Shown one piece after another: positions 10,780-23,441 of a stretch of DNA of 64,000 bases; position 1 is the first letter of the stretch; every line of letters begins with the position of its first letter. The notes below the pieces were generated by a model. That model was not told where the DNA came from. It saw nothing but the letters and a program-made list of their open reading frames with translations, and did no database searches. Origin of the DNA: Nageia nagi (taxonomy: Eukaryota; Pinophyta); the NCBI GenBank assembly GCA_050084985.1, contig JBITNC010000001.1, positions 205,096,001 through 205,160,000 on the forward strand, read 5' to 3'. The translations under genes and the position numbers were made by a program.

Positions 10780-13147
10780 TAATGAATAATACTACAATTG
10801 AAGGATACCATTCAAAACCTTCTTCCTAATAAAATGTAATTGGATTTCAACATGTTTTTTTCTTTGATGGAAAAAAGGGTTCTTTACCAAAGAAATAGCC
10901 AATTAATTATTTGAAGAAATCTGATATGGATGAGCTTTCTCATAATTAATTTATTTTAAAATATACCTCAACCAAATGGTTTCCTAGGCTACGACTAATA
11001 AGGCTCTATATTTTCCCTTTATGATGGTGAGATCAATAGGAGGCTGCTTATTAGAAGTGCAAGAAATAACACCTGAACTAATTCTAAACACATAAGTAGA
11101 GGTTTATTTTCTATCATCTTTATCTCCCTCATAATCAAAATATGAATACCTTGAGAGAAAAAATAAGGGCAACTTGGAATACTTGAGAGCAAGATCCTTC
11201 ATTCTTGCAACATACCTCAAGATTTTCTTAATAGCATTGAGGTGCTCAACATATATTTTTTGCATAAACTATATCATAAAATTTATTACAAAGGCAATAT
11301 CTAACTTAGAGATTATCAAATAAATAAGACTACCAAGTAGTTTCTTATAAGACATAGCATCTGCCAAATAAGAGTTGGAGCTAAGACATAAGGTGATTCT
11401 AGGAGAGGCTAGGATCACAGTAGGTTTGCACTCCTCCACTCCAAACTTTTGTAAAATGTATGACATATACTTGAATTAACTAAGGTAGGTACAATCCTTG
11501 TATTGGTATAATTACATACCAAGATAGTAGTGTAAGAGACCAAGATCAATCATTTCAAAAGTTACCTTTAGTTTGGATATGCACTCTTAAATGATCTTAT
11601 CATTATTTCTTATGATCATAAGATCATCCACATAGAGAATAATCAATACCAAGTCTTATCCTTGATTGAGCACATATATATTTGAATCAAAGAAGTACTT
11701 AGAGAACCTAATATTTGCAAATTATCCTGAATTATTTTTTACCAAGCTCTAGGTTCTTGGTTAAATCCATACAAGGACTTATTTAGCTTGCACATAAGGG
11801 ATTCCTTTCCTTCCATAACATACCCTTATGGTTGATTCATGTAGATCTCCATATCTAAGTCATCATTGAGAAAATCACTCTTGACATCAAGTTGGAAAAC
11901 TTTTCATTCCTAAGCTACTGAAAGAGCAAGGATTAACCTAATTATAGGCATATTTGCCACTAAAGGAAAGATTTCCTCATAATCAACTCCATAGTTATGA
12001 GAAAAACCATTGGCTACCAACCTTGCCTTGTATTTCTTAATTTTCCCAATTGAATTGTATTTAATATTGTAAATCCACTTATTGGTAATCACATTCTATT
12101 CATTGGGATAGGGAACAAAATCCCAATTTTGAGTTTTCATTAGAGCCTCATACTCCACTTTCATGGATTCCATCCAACATTTGTGCTTTGAAGTTTCCTT
12201 GAATGTTACCAATTTTGGCAAATAAGGATTTATGTAAGGTCATACATCTTGTTATCCTTTGTGTTGAAGAATGTTTCTCTTGAGGTGACTTATCTACATT
12301 GACATCCAACTAGTTAGGTGCAACATAAGAGTAATCAAGATCATTCAAGTCCTCAAAAAGCAAATTACTCAAGAAGTTCATTGAACTTTACATCCCTTGA
12401 GATGAACACTACTTTGGAGGAAAGAGAGTAGAGCCTATAACCTCTATGCTGACTATTATAGCCCATGAAGATGTACTTTTTAGATCTCTTATCTAATTTC
12501 TTTCTTTCTCAAAAATAATGAAGTCATAGACATCATAACCAAAAATCGTAAGGTGAGCAATGTTAGGTTTCTTTCCCATCCATGCCTCATATGGGGTCTT
12601 ACCTTCAATTACTTTCATAAGTCACCCATTTAGGGTGTAGATCGTAGTGTTTATAACTTCACTCCATAAGAAATAAGGGAGATTTTCTAACATGCACCTA
12701 GTTATTTCCTAAATGATCCCATTCTTTCTTTCTGCAACATCATTTTGTTGAGAGATGTAAGGGATCATGAACTACCTCTTGATATCATATTTGACATTAA
12801 AATAATTGAACTCATTATTATTGTATTCACCTCCATTGTCAAATGTTAACATTTTAATTTGGAATTCATTCTAATTTTCAACTATGGCTTTGAAATCTTT
12901 GAACCTATCAAAGGTTTTATCCTTGTGCTCGAGTAGATAACCAAATGTCATCCTACTAAACTCATCAATAAAGGTAAAAATATAATATTCTCCTCCAAGA
13001 GATAGTCTAAAATAAACCAATCAAATTTTAATGCACAAATTGAAGAGGTTGTATTGCCCTAATTGCTTTATCTTTCTCAAACTTTTACCTATTTATCTTG
13101 CCTAAGATGCACTTCTCATAAAGACCAATTATGTGATATCAATGGCA
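10780..13147 (-). pseudogene. copia pol (integrase to RNase H) of element C, decayed
   Basis: Read on the minus strand. The integrase core lies at about 13100-12540, reverse transcriptase at 12130-11540 and RNase H at about 11280-10800. Recognisable segments include NKWIYNIKYNSIGKIKKYKA and LVANGFSHNYGVDYEEIFPL (11910-12092; family form KARLVAKG...YEETFAP). Also visible are FGVEECKP and YKKLLGSLIYL (11269-11466). The catalytic YVDD region near 11620 is interrupted by stops. The sequence is close to element A's product. It continues, after removal of a solo LTR, into 13673-14826. Confidence 0.85.
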
Positions 13148-13672
13148 TGAAGGAATTAAAGGATTCCTTAAACTCTATCCAAGATCATCTTGGATTTAAT
13201 ATTTTTTAATCTAATAATAATCACATTAAGATAATACAAAGAACACATAGAGCATTCACATAAAGAGAACTCAAGCATGTATAGTGGTTCCTCCAAACAT
13301 TGGTGTACATCCACTTGAACCATCTTTTCTATTACTTCTCATAATGTAACTCTCTCACAAATTCTCAAGAATTATTATACAAGAATTATTATATAAAAAA
13401 TATTACAAGAGTAATTTTATAATTTGAGTAAGTAATCTCAAGGATAAGGCCCTCTATTTATAAGCCAAAACCTCCCTTAGATCACCCTCTTAACCATTAT
13501 ACAATGTTATGATATGCATCACCCTTTTACCCAAGGGTCATGCCCATGAGATGGAATGTGGGATAAGTTAAATTATCATATTTGCTAAATACTTAAGGTA
13601 TATATGGATACCCTTAAGTATTAAGTGAATTACATGAAGAGATCATATAATAGTGCATTATACATTTCAACA
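13148..13672 (-). repeat. solo LTR (family L) inserted in element C
   Basis: A 525-bp LTR starting TGAAGGAATT and ending TTTCAACA, in reverse orientation relative to element A's LTR. Flanking 5-mers are TGGCA (13143-13147) and TGGAA (13673-13677), a four-of-five match consistent with an old target-site duplication. It splits element C's integrase zinc region: HLNHKSIKVIKDQELVQGFP is coded to its right and the following CILGK-like segment to its left. No internal sequence remains, which is the product of recombination between two LTRs. Confidence 0.85.
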
Positions 13673-14826
13673 TGGAAAACCTTGCACAAGTTCTTGATCT
13701 TTTATAACTTTAATGCTTTTATGGTTAAGGTGTCTTAATCGATGGTGAGAAAGATTACCCCTAAAGCAAATATTCATGGTAAGGCACATCTTTATTAGCA
13801 CTTGATCCATAGTATAGGGATTATATTTCATTGATATTTTCACCAAAGTGGAAAGTCCCTTCTTAATACACTAAGAGTGTGAGTTGAATTCAAATGAGTA
13901 TCCTTTCCTTGTAACTTGAATTACAAAAAGAAGGTTCATTCTTAGTTTAAGCACATAAAATACATTTTAAAGAACCTTCTTGTGTATCAACACACTCTCA
14001 ATCCCTTGAACTTCAAGTATTGAATTATCACCTACCACAACTACATCTTTTCTATACTTATGAAAATTTTCAAACTTAGCCTTTTCAAAACACATGTGAT
14101 TTATGTAACTAGAGTCAACAATATAATCATTTAAGAAAGTGTGAGATTTGGAGTAAACATCATAAATAGAAGTATATTTATTCTTATTTTTATTGGTTTT
14201 GAAGTTTATTTGATTTTTTAGTTCCTTTGCTACCTTATTCTTTCATTTTATTATACAAATCTAATTCCTTGTGAGCATGGATGGTACAAAAATTATAATT
14301 ACCATCAAATTTTGCTTTGAATTTGGATTTGATTAACTTGTCATGGTCATTTTACTATTTGTTTACACCTTTCTTGAAGTCCTTTTTTAGAGCATGGGAA
14401 GATTTCTTTTGATTGTGTAACTTCTCTTTAAAGTGAGTCTTTGTTGGTCTAAGTGCCACATGATGCTCCTTAGGAGTGGAGATCAATAAATTTTTGTTGA
14501 GAGTTTCCTTTTATTTTAGGAGAAACCTTGAAATATTTTCTAGAGATTACACTTCTTCTTCATCATTGAGCCTTGTCTCAATAACTATCATGAAGTGACT
14601 AAATTTAGAAGAGAGACTTTGAAGGATGATGAACACCATACACTCATCATTGATCAAAGTATAGCCATAACCCATAAGTTGAGTCCTAAGATCAACAATA
14701 TTATTTATGTATATTGTAACACTTTAATTTTCCTCTTGATGTGATTGCAAAATGTTTTGAAATATGGTAAACCTCCTAGAGATTTTGGAGCCAAGGTAGA
14801 TTTTCTTTAGCCTATCCCAGGTTTCC
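13673..14826 (-). pseudogene. copia gag end, protease and integrase zinc region of element C
   Basis: Minus-strand coding runs from KETWDRLKKIYLGSKISRRF at 14826-14750 through the basic gag tail (about 14500-14260). The protease region follows near 14130-14080, then the integrase zinc motif RHLNHKSIKVIKDQ at 13750-13690. The upstream part of gag continues at 23442 beyond element H. Stops are frequent. The reading matches element A where the two overlap. Confidence 0.8.
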
Positions 14827-15496
14827 TGTAGACTCTAAATTGTACAAAATACAAATATACACAATAAATAAATATATATACAATATAAGAAGAATATATA
14901 TGTACACTATATCAAATTAAAATAAATATACATGAAACAAATGAACCTAATATGAAGTGTATGTAAAATCCTCAAAATAAATAGTAATGAATCTTCAGAG
15001 GATTGGGATTGGATTTGTGATGAGTTCACAATGGATCTTGCTATACATGAATCAACAACTTGAGAATCGAAATATGGAACCCTCGATCTAGAATATGCAT
15101 TGAAATTTTTAGAGCTTAGAGTATAATAATTTCTCATAATAGGTGGCATCGAAAGACACCATAGATTGATGAAGATTATAGTTGAAAACCATCTATAATA
15201 TTTCTTATCATATCAAAGAGTTTTGATCTATGGAGGTTAGGCTATTTCCCTCATATATATAACGTATAAGAACATAAAAAGGATTGAAAGCTAACCTCCA
15301 ACAATAATATAATCATTGTCATATTCAAGATACTTTAAAATATGAACCAATATAAATGATATAGTATTTAATATGACAAATGGAATTGCATTGTAATATA
15401 AAATTTATCTTAATGTTTTTTATATTACAATAAGTCATTTAGGAAGTATAAATTTGATTTATTAAATAAATAATAAATCATTTTTAGGCATCTACA
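14827..15496 (-). repeat. 3' LTR of element H
   Basis: It starts TGTAGACTCTAAATTG and ends TTTTTAGGCATCTACA. It aligns along its length with 22763-23441 and with the solo copy at 31425-32137. Shared blocks include ATATACATGAAACA, TCATATCAAAGAGTTTTGAT and AATAAATAATAAAT. Confidence 0.88.
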
Positions 15497-15510
15497 TTTT
15501 GCCCCTCTTT
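15497..15510 (-). other. polypurine tract of element H
   Basis: TTTTGCCCCTCTTT on the plus strand is AAAGAGGGGCAAAA on the minus strand. It lies directly next to the LTR start, which fixes the element's orientation as right to left. Confidence 0.8.
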
Positions 15511-17700
15511 GGATATGAAATGAAAAACATTGGAATTAGATAAGCCAAAAAAGTTTAGAGAAGAGAAGAAAGTTTTCAATAGTAAAGTGGAATTCCCTTT
15601 TTCATTCGATATGTTAAGTATGACATGTTGTCTTCCCCCTTTTGATCTTACATCACCCCTTGCTCTAGCTTTTTTGAGGAATTAAGCCAAAAATCAGAGT
15701 CCCTATATGAGGAGAGCATCTCTATGCGAATCCTACTCTTTTGGACAATAATTTTTTAAGAACAATCCAACATAATACCCACATAGATCACACGCCATTA
15801 AAGAATAATTAATTGAAAGAGAAAGGATGAAATAAATATGATATCCATTATGTCACTATGGCTAATGTGACTCATAGTTCTATTTAACCATGAGATTTAG
15901 ATTACTATTGTTGCAACTCATAGTATATGAAGATCAAGTTGATGAGATCCCTTTTAATGCATCAAGCTTGGAATAACCAAGATTATCAAGCTGATGAGGT
16001 CTTTTGATACCCCAATCTTGGAATAACCTCTAATTTATAAGAGATTTTGCTTATGGAGTGACCATGGCCTTGAAAATATTTGTTAGCATAACATTGAATA
16101 ATATCATGTGTTTCTCATAAAAAATACCAAATATTCAAATATTTATTAGCCTTACATATCAACATTGTATGTTTGATAACATTGAATTGCTTAATTTAAT
16201 TGATTTTCAAAGCAAACCTACATCATTGACAAAGTGAATTTCATAGAATTTAGTAATCATGTCTTTTGTAATTTTATTCATCACTTCTATTTTAGTGCAT
16301 ATTTATGAAATAATGGCATTTTCAAGTAGATATTCAATAAATTATAGCATGCACTATTTCTAATGAATTTGTACTAAACATATGCCATTGAAAACATGGA
16401 ATTAGCCATAGAAGATCTAAAATCTCTAATGATATTTAATTGAAAGTAATTAATAATATTTTGCATCATAAAAATCATGAAATCATATTTCCATATAGCA
16501 AAATATTTTGCATGTGAGTAATAACTTGACCAATTTTGATCTTGTACACATTTTATCTATGCAATAATCATACAATAGTGATAGCAATTATTTTGATTCA
16601 TTAAAACTATGATACCATGATTGACATTTGAAAGAACCCATAATTCCACTTGATTCACGCTGTTAACAGCATGATAATGATGGAATTTTTCTTTAGGAAA
16701 AGAGTGCACTCAAATGGCATTGAAAAATAATTATTTAGATACTTATCATTCTAGAATCATGCATCTACACAAAAATAATTTTTTTGCATATGTATTTAAT
16801 TAAATCATATTTTGTTAATTAAAAATTTCACCATTTTAATCAGGTAGCATATGACTTTTTCATTCATATCAAATCGATTAAAATAGAATTCAACATAACA
16901 CTTAAGTCATTTTCCAATTTTAGATAAAGCACACCACTATTGACATCCTTTAAGTATTAATAACCATTAAAATGGAACATTTCAAATTTGCATATAAACA
17001 TGTAATGTAAGCTATGCATATTACACTATTTATCACTTATAGTCATTATGCATTGAATTAGTCCTCAATTTTATATTTTAGACATTGATGGTGGTGTAGG
17101 ACTGATGGAATTGGTTTTTCAAAAAAGAAATCATAGCCAACTAAATTAATATTAAGCATTTTTCCCATGTAAGTCATCAATTTTTGAAGCATTAAAATTA
17201 AGATTTTAGAAGACCTACATTTGAGCTAGGATTACGGCAAAATAAAAATAGGTCATTTTATTTTTGATTTTTGATTTTTTCTTGTTGCTATTGAGAGCTC
17301 GATGCAATGTTTCTTTCCATATTGGAAATCCCTCACCATTTGATTCACCTTTTTCCTACTGCTCTCCACCATTTGATTTACCCTCAATTGTTGGATTTAT
17401 CCTTTTCATCTAGCTAATAAAGCTTGATTGAATGGAACTTGTATAGGAGACAGGTTGAATAGGTGAAGAGCTCGATTGTAATGTGAACATTTGACATTTT
17501 ATTATATCTTATTCAATTAATTTACATTCTGTTTTATCCCATTATAAACAAACCTAAGGTTTTCTTATTTTTCCTACTTAGCCATTTTAATTCTTCATTT
17601 TTTTGCCCCCAACAAAGTATTTTAATTTTATTGCTTAAGATATTCATAGAAGTTTATAAATTTTAGCCTTATAGTTTTATTTTTTTCCTTTATTAAACTA
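15511..17700. other. non-coding interior of element H, 3' part
   Basis: About 2.2 kb of AT-rich sequence between the purine tract and the antisense gene. I see no long frame and no reverse transcriptase, RNase H or integrase motif on either strand. If the PMD gene had its own transcript, its upstream region would lie here. Confidence 0.6.
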
Positions 17701-17724
17701 AATTGCATTATTTGTGTTGGTAGG

Positions 17725-19620
17725 AGTGTAAGGTGAATATTAGAGGTGGACCCATGTCCATGAGTTCTTTGGAGAAAGCCTAGCAATGGTAGAGGAAGAA
17801 TCATGAATATGACATCCTCATGCAAGTATGACTCCATGATTCAGCCATTGCTAGTCACATATAGAATGACCTTCCTCTCCTCATGGCCCTAGCAGAAAGA
17901 TGAGATCAAGATACCAACTCATTTCACCTTCCCCTAGGTGAAATGATAGTTACCCTACTTGACATCTATAAGATATGGGGGATTCCTATTTGAGGTTAGC
18001 TTGTTCATCAAGTCAAGGTTGTAGAAAACAATCATAGATAAAAACTTTCATCATGGTTGATGGGTGAGGAGAACCATGATTAGGAGCATAGGGCCATCCC
18101 TTTTTCCTAGGCATGCAAGTTCACCTCTCCATCCAAGCATTTGAGATTGATGGTTGCCTCCATCATCTCTATGTACTTATTCTTGGACAAGAGTAGCTCC
18201 TCTTTTCCTCTTGGATTGGTATGTATGATTTAGGATATATGTTCTAAGGGCACATAGATTTCTTAGGCACCACTTGTGTTGGCCTAATTATACCAAGACT
18301 TGTATAGTTTTATGTGTTAACAAGTTCAACATCACAATTTCTCATGTCGACCTCCTATAGGTATGGGCATATGAGAAGATAATAGTTATTCAACCTATGG
18401 GACTACAGAGGGTGAGAGAGAACCCTTTAGATATTACATTAACTAATTAGGTATCTAGGATATGTGAGTATAGGTACCCACACTCTTTAGAGATAAGGTG
18501 ATGGGAGATAGACCATCTCCAACCTAAGGATCTTATTTGGGTTTTGTATGCAGAATTTGTTTGGGGAAAAGGATGCCCATCAACTTTATTGGGTGAGCCA
18601 ACCATACTTCCTCCTGAGTAGGAGGAAATTAGTAGAGCCTTACTTATCATAGCACTTGCTAAGGTAATTTGGGATTCAATAGGGGATTCCACCTTCCTTG
18701 ATTTACTACATCTGAAAGCTAGCTGAGAGGGATGCTTCATTAGGAGCATAGATTATGCTAGCTTGGGTATTCACATGGGAGGAACCTAAGATGTTGGACT
18801 CAACTTAGGACACTCCATGGCCCTAGGTACCATGAAGTGGTACATGGCATGGTGGGAGATGATTCATCCATCCCCATTGGAAATGGATGAAGAGAAGGAG
18901 GAGGAGGAGAATATGGTAGCAACATCAAAGGGATATTCAAATGAGGACCCACAAAATATGGAAAACCCCATGTACAACATACCAATGCAAGGTCATCCAC
19001 CATTATAGCATTAGGATTGGTGACTTAGGCTTAGGTCATGCCCTTAACTATAGCAGGTAACATCCTATCTCATACTTATCATTTTCTTGCTTTTGATTTT
19101 TCATATAACTAACTTGAAAGCTATATGTACTTGATAGGAGAGATCGCTACTCAGATTACATTCTTAGAGATGAATATAGAGAGGCTCAAGCTATTTGAGG
19201 CAAAGGTTCTTGAGCTAGAGGCATAACTAGCCACCCTACAGGTTACTATCATAGGACATGATGCATATATAGCCTCCATGGATAAGTCCTTAAAGAGGCT
19301 TTAGGAGAGGGTGAACATGCCCCCATCGAATGAGCAGTGGGCACTTATTCATGACCTCATGGACTAGGTGGAGAGGCTTAAGGGGAAGTATTAGAGGTCC
19401 AAGATAATCTTGGGCTTTCATGGGATTAGTACTAATGATGTATTAGGGGGATGTCAATTTCTGGTTAGAGTAGTGGGTGTAGGAGGAGTTATAGGCCTAG
19501 TTAGGCAGGGAGTAGTGGCAGTAGTGCATGCCACTAGGATGTATTTTGAGACATGGACCTACCCCATTTTGAGATATATATTATTCTTTTTTACTATCAA
19601 TCTTTGTGTACAATCTTGAA
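17725..19620 (+). pseudogene. plant mobile domain (PMD, aminotransferase-like) gene remnant with coiled-coil tail
   Basis: Three signatures of the PMD family can be read on the plus strand. The first is MALAER*DQDTNSFHLPLGE then MIVTLLDIYKIWGIPI at 17879-17989 (family form ERWRPETHTFHLP.GEMTVTLEDV..LLGLPI). The second is a stretch near 18200-18310 corresponding to the central helices. The third is HVDLLQVWAYEKI near 18340-18380 (family form LLQ.WAYEH). A Glu-rich spacer (18880-18910) and a heptad-like segment at 19143-19390 (FLEMNIERLKLFEAKVLELE) follow. PMD proteins occur as host proteins in silencing-related roles and as passengers of plant transposons. Stops and frameshifts break this copy. 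It is GC-richer than its flanks and antisense to gag. Confidence 0.75.
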
Positions 19621-19629
19621 TGAATGTTC

Positions 19630-20210
19630 ATTTTTTATTGCTTTGTGTATTTTTAATGTATAGTTTTCTTAAATAATTTTATATTTACATTGCATAGTAC
19701 AAGTTTTGAAAAATTATAATAAATAAGCTATTTACCCCATTGAACATTTTCATTTGATAAGCAACATAGCAATGCACCCTATGTAATTTAGATGATAAGT
19801 GCAATGAACACAAATAGATCAACTTTTTGCAACCTATACTCCATTTCAACTTAAATGCACAAATGTACCAATGAACCTAAAGGACAATCCCTTATCACAT
19901 AATTGGTCTAGTTTTTCTTATTTAATGAATGCAATACCTGAGTTTATCCATTTAATATGTCTTAGTAGATAACACAAAGATAAAAAATACTATTATTTTT
20001 TATTCTGGTGGAGGAAATACATGCTATTAGTGGCATGGGTTTTGACAATTTTGAAAGAAAAATATATGAACTTTTTCATAACTTGCCCAAAAATTCAATA
20101 AAACAATGAATGAACCCTTATGACCATGAACCGTACACATTTCCACCTAAGAAATAACCTACCTATCATACACTACTATGAATGTTTTCCACTTTATGCA
20201 ATAATTTTAT
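19630..20210. other. AT-rich spacer in element H
   Basis: It lies between the end of the PMD remnant and the end of gag. I see no gene in it. The convergent arrangement of gag (-) and PMD (+) means that both would terminate around here. Confidence 0.5.
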
Positions 20211-20214
20211 GTAC

Positions 20215-22712
20215 CTAGGAAGGTTTTACAACCCATACATAGTTTGTAGATGCAGACATAAAGAAAGGTGCCTTTATGGTAATATAATTCACATTGTTGG
20301 TTGCATGCAAATAATTATATATACTATTAGCAGTGTTCATTTCATGAGTTCCACCACTCCATTTTGGCATCCCTTCGCCATGACTCTTTCTCACTTGTTG
20401 CCACTGTTTCCTACATCCATTCTTGTTAAAGAAGTAATAATTCATATAATGTGGAGTACTTATCGAACTAATGAAACCTTTTGGTTGCTAAGTTGTTCTT
20501 GGTAAAGGGTTTGCAAATATCTCCAACTATCCATTATTAGAATGTAAAGGCCCTTCTTCTACTTTAGCACTATCATCCATCCGAATTGATTTATTGTTAA
20601 GAAAATCTTGAATGATATTCCTTAAAACCTTGGAATTTCTTGTTAGGTGCCCTAGTGTCCTATGATAATTATAAAATTCTTCATATCTATAATTTTTGGG
20701 AAAACCATTAGGAAAGTGATGTTGAACCATTGGTGGAAGCTCAATAAGTTCTTCTTTTAGTAATACATTAAGAATATTATCAACAATATTAGTTAGCCTT
20801 ATAAACCTCCTTTATGATCTATTCTTGTTTCTATCAATATTAGTCATAGCAACTTCAATTTTCCTTGCATATAATTGAGGTTTCTTTTCATACACTTGAG
20901 GTTTGTCTTTTATTTTAGACACTTATGATTTTTGATAACATTTCTTATAAGTTTGCTTGATACAATTCATGATTAGAGATAACTAATAATTTATATATTG
21001 GTAATAAATCATTTTAAAAAGTATCCTTTAAATCTTGCTTAGACACAAAGATTTTATTTTCAATTTGTTTCTATACTTTCACAAAATCAAATAAATATTG
21101 GTTAGGAAATTGCTTAATTTTACACAAATCTTTGATTAAACTATTTCTATGATATTATATCTAAAGTTTTTCAAGAATTTATGTATCAATTTTTCATACT
21201 TATCGATACTCTTTTCAGGAAGACTAAATTACCATTTCAATGCATCATCCTTTAAGCTACTTGAAAATAATTTTGCAAGCATATCTCTATCATGAACATA
21301 TTCCATATCTTCCTCTTGAAATTTTTCAACATGCATTTTTAGATCTTGCAAACCATAAAATTTCAAGAATTTCACACTCTTTTTACTAACATGCAATTTA
21401 GAAACAATCATATAAGTCAATGGATTTTTTAAGCAAAATAAGAAATCATCTTTATCATCATTAAGTAATTCTTTTTCTATTTTCTCAATCTTTCATCCAC
21501 TATTTTTCATGTATTTGGCATTATAGGAGGTTGTCTTGGTTGTTGGTTTTGTACTATAGGTATATTATTTTTTAGGGTTGGTGGTGGAGTTAGAGGTGGT
21601 GCATTGATAGTTTGAGAGGATGGTTTATTTGCTTTCTCCTTTCTAAGTTTAGCCTCTTTAAATTGTAGAATTGGCCTAATCCTATGTACTTTTCATGTTC
21701 AAGTTTATCAATCAATTCCAACATAAACACTAGTTGTTGTTTCTCATTAGCTTTTTGAAAGTAATCATCTTCTTGAGCATCTAAAATAGCATCAATTTTT
21801 ATCTCATGCTCTTATTTTGATAAACCAAGATTATGTTTATAAGTATTATTAATTACAGTAGAAAGTTGTTTAGCAATATCTATTATAGTTTCATCAGTAA
21901 CCAACCTACCCTTATCTTTGTTCCTATTAGAACTTTCAAAGACTGTACCTAGATGATAATATTTGAATTGAGTTACCAAGTGTTCAAACTCATCCTCACT
22001 TTCCTCATTGATGTCCTTGATGATCACCTTTTACTAGGTAGTCATATCCTCTATTTCCATGTTGGTAGCAGCGTGTGTATAGTCCATGCCATCAATAATG
22101 TTCTTCTTAGCAGTAGAGACTCCATTTTTTGGACACTAAATTTTTATAAGAAAAAAAACTATCCGAGGATTGCAATGTTGTTGAATTTGCTTCTAACAAC
22201 TCATAATTTTTTAAGATATCTATAACCTCTTCAAAATTGTTAGTAAGATAATGCTCCAATTTTTCTTTATTAGATAGCAATTCCTTTATTGATATAACAT
22301 GGCTAGGAATTATATCTAATTCTTTAATTTTAGCATCACTATCAAAAGTATCATCATGGCTTCCCATACTTATATTTTCAAAATCATAATCATTTATAAA
22401 CATGCTAAACTTATTAGGGGTTTGTCCAATAATATCCATCCTTTTGCTAGAACTTGTATATTTGGTATCATTATCCTCATCAGTATCCATTCTATCATTG
22501 GGATCAAGCTCTTGCATAGGTAATTTAGGGTTAACCCTCATGCTTCTCCTAATATCATTAAAATGGATCTTACTTTTAGAAACCATGGGTTGTTCTTCAT
22601 TCAAATCCATATTTGAAATATAGGTAGAATAAACCCTACTTTTATCATTTTCTCTAGCTATTACTCTAAACACCTCAGGTAAGGGAAGAGATAATAACAC
22701 AAATGGATTCAT
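20215..22712 (-). pseudogene. gypsy-type gag of element H, decayed
   Basis: The frame opens at 22712 with MNPFVLLSLPLPEVFRVIA and is open for 201 codons (to 22107). This N-terminal part is acidic and unrecognised. A second open part at 22027-21812 holds ESEDEFEHLVTQFKYYH. The core gag domain lies at 21420-21180: FYGLQDLKMHVEKFQEE, RDMLAKLFSSSLKDDALKW, the form seen in plant gypsy gag (retrotransposon gag domain). A zinc-binding segment at 20690-20590 reads FYNYHRTLGHLTRNSKVLRN, where the family has Cys at both ends of the motif. Here they are Tyr and Ser. The last 230 bp could be the start of a protease but shows no clear active site. Confidence 0.75.
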
Positions 22713-22741
22713 GAATCCTAAAAAAAGAATCTAGGTATGTA

Positions 22742-22759
22742 AGAATGTTGGGTTCACCA
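22742..22759 (-). other. primer-binding site of element H
   Basis: On the minus strand this reads TGGTGAACCCAACATTCT, three bases inside the right LTR. The TGG start is the expected complement of a tRNA CCA end. I cannot name the tRNA with confidence. Confidence 0.6.
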
Positions 22760-22762
22760 AAA

Positions 22763-23441
22763 TGTAGACTCTAAATTGTGCAAAATACAAATATACATAA
22801 TAAATAAATAGATCTATAATATAAGAAGAATATATATGTACACTATATAAGATTACAATAAATATACATGAAACACATGAACCTGATATGAATCTTTAGA
22901 GGATCAAGATCTAATTCATGATGAGTTCAGAATGGATCTTCGTGTACATGAATCAACAACTTAACCACCAAAATTGGGAACCCTCATTCTAGAAAATGCA
23001 TGCCATCAACTGTAGGTAATTAGTAGAATTATGATGTATACCAAGGATAGAAAGTTTTAGAGCTTAAAGTATAGCAATTTTTTATAATAGGTGGCATTGA
23101 AAGATATCGTAGCTTAATGAAGATTACAGTTGATAACCTATTAGATTTCTTGTCATATCAAAGAGTTTTGATATATGGAGGTTAGCTCATTCCACTTACA
23201 TATATAGCCTACAAGGACATAAAAAGGAGTGAAAGATAACCTCTAGCAATAATATAATCATTGTTATGTTCAATACACTTTAAAATATGAACCATGATAA
23301 ATGGTATAACATTTAATATGACACATGGCATTGCATTATAATATCAACTTTATCTTGATATTTGTTATATTGCAATAAGTAATTTAGGAAGTCTAAATAT
23401 TATTTATTAAATAAATAATAAATTATTTTGAGTCATATACA
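22763..23441 (-). repeat. 5' LTR of element H
   Basis: 679 bp, TGTAGACTCTAAATTG at the left and ATATACA at the right. It is clearly homologous to 14827-15496. The many point differences and short gaps between the two LTRs show that the insertion is old. Confidence 0.88.

Larger units (their letters stand above)
14827..23441 (-). mobile_element. complete gypsy-like element H, non-autonomous, with antisense PMD gene
   Basis: Two LTRs of 670 and 679 bp (14827-15496 and 22763-23441) share ends TGTAGACTCTAAATTG and a CA terminus. A polypurine tract adjoins the left LTR and a primer-binding site adjoins the right LTR, so the element reads right to left. Flanking 5-mers TTTCC (14822-14826) and CTTCC (23442-23446) match at four positions and the copia gag of element C resumes on either side, which proves insertion. 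The interior has gag on the minus strand and a plant mobile domain gene on the plus strand. No reverse transcriptase, RNase H or integrase was found, so replication would have needed enzymes from another element. Confidence 0.85.

Noticed and set aside
18447-18749. 100-codon minus-strand frame inside the PMD region
   Set aside because: The plus strand carries the recognisable PMD signatures. The minus frame has no family match and is taken as antisense.
20182-20505. 107-codon plus-strand frame
   Set aside because: It lies antisense to the gag region of element H, has no recognisable domain and is matched by a minus-strand frame that fits the element better.
22402-22712. Plus-strand Leu/Ser-rich frame at 22402-22623 as a gene
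   Set aside because: Shadow of the open N-terminal gag frame of element H on the other strand.
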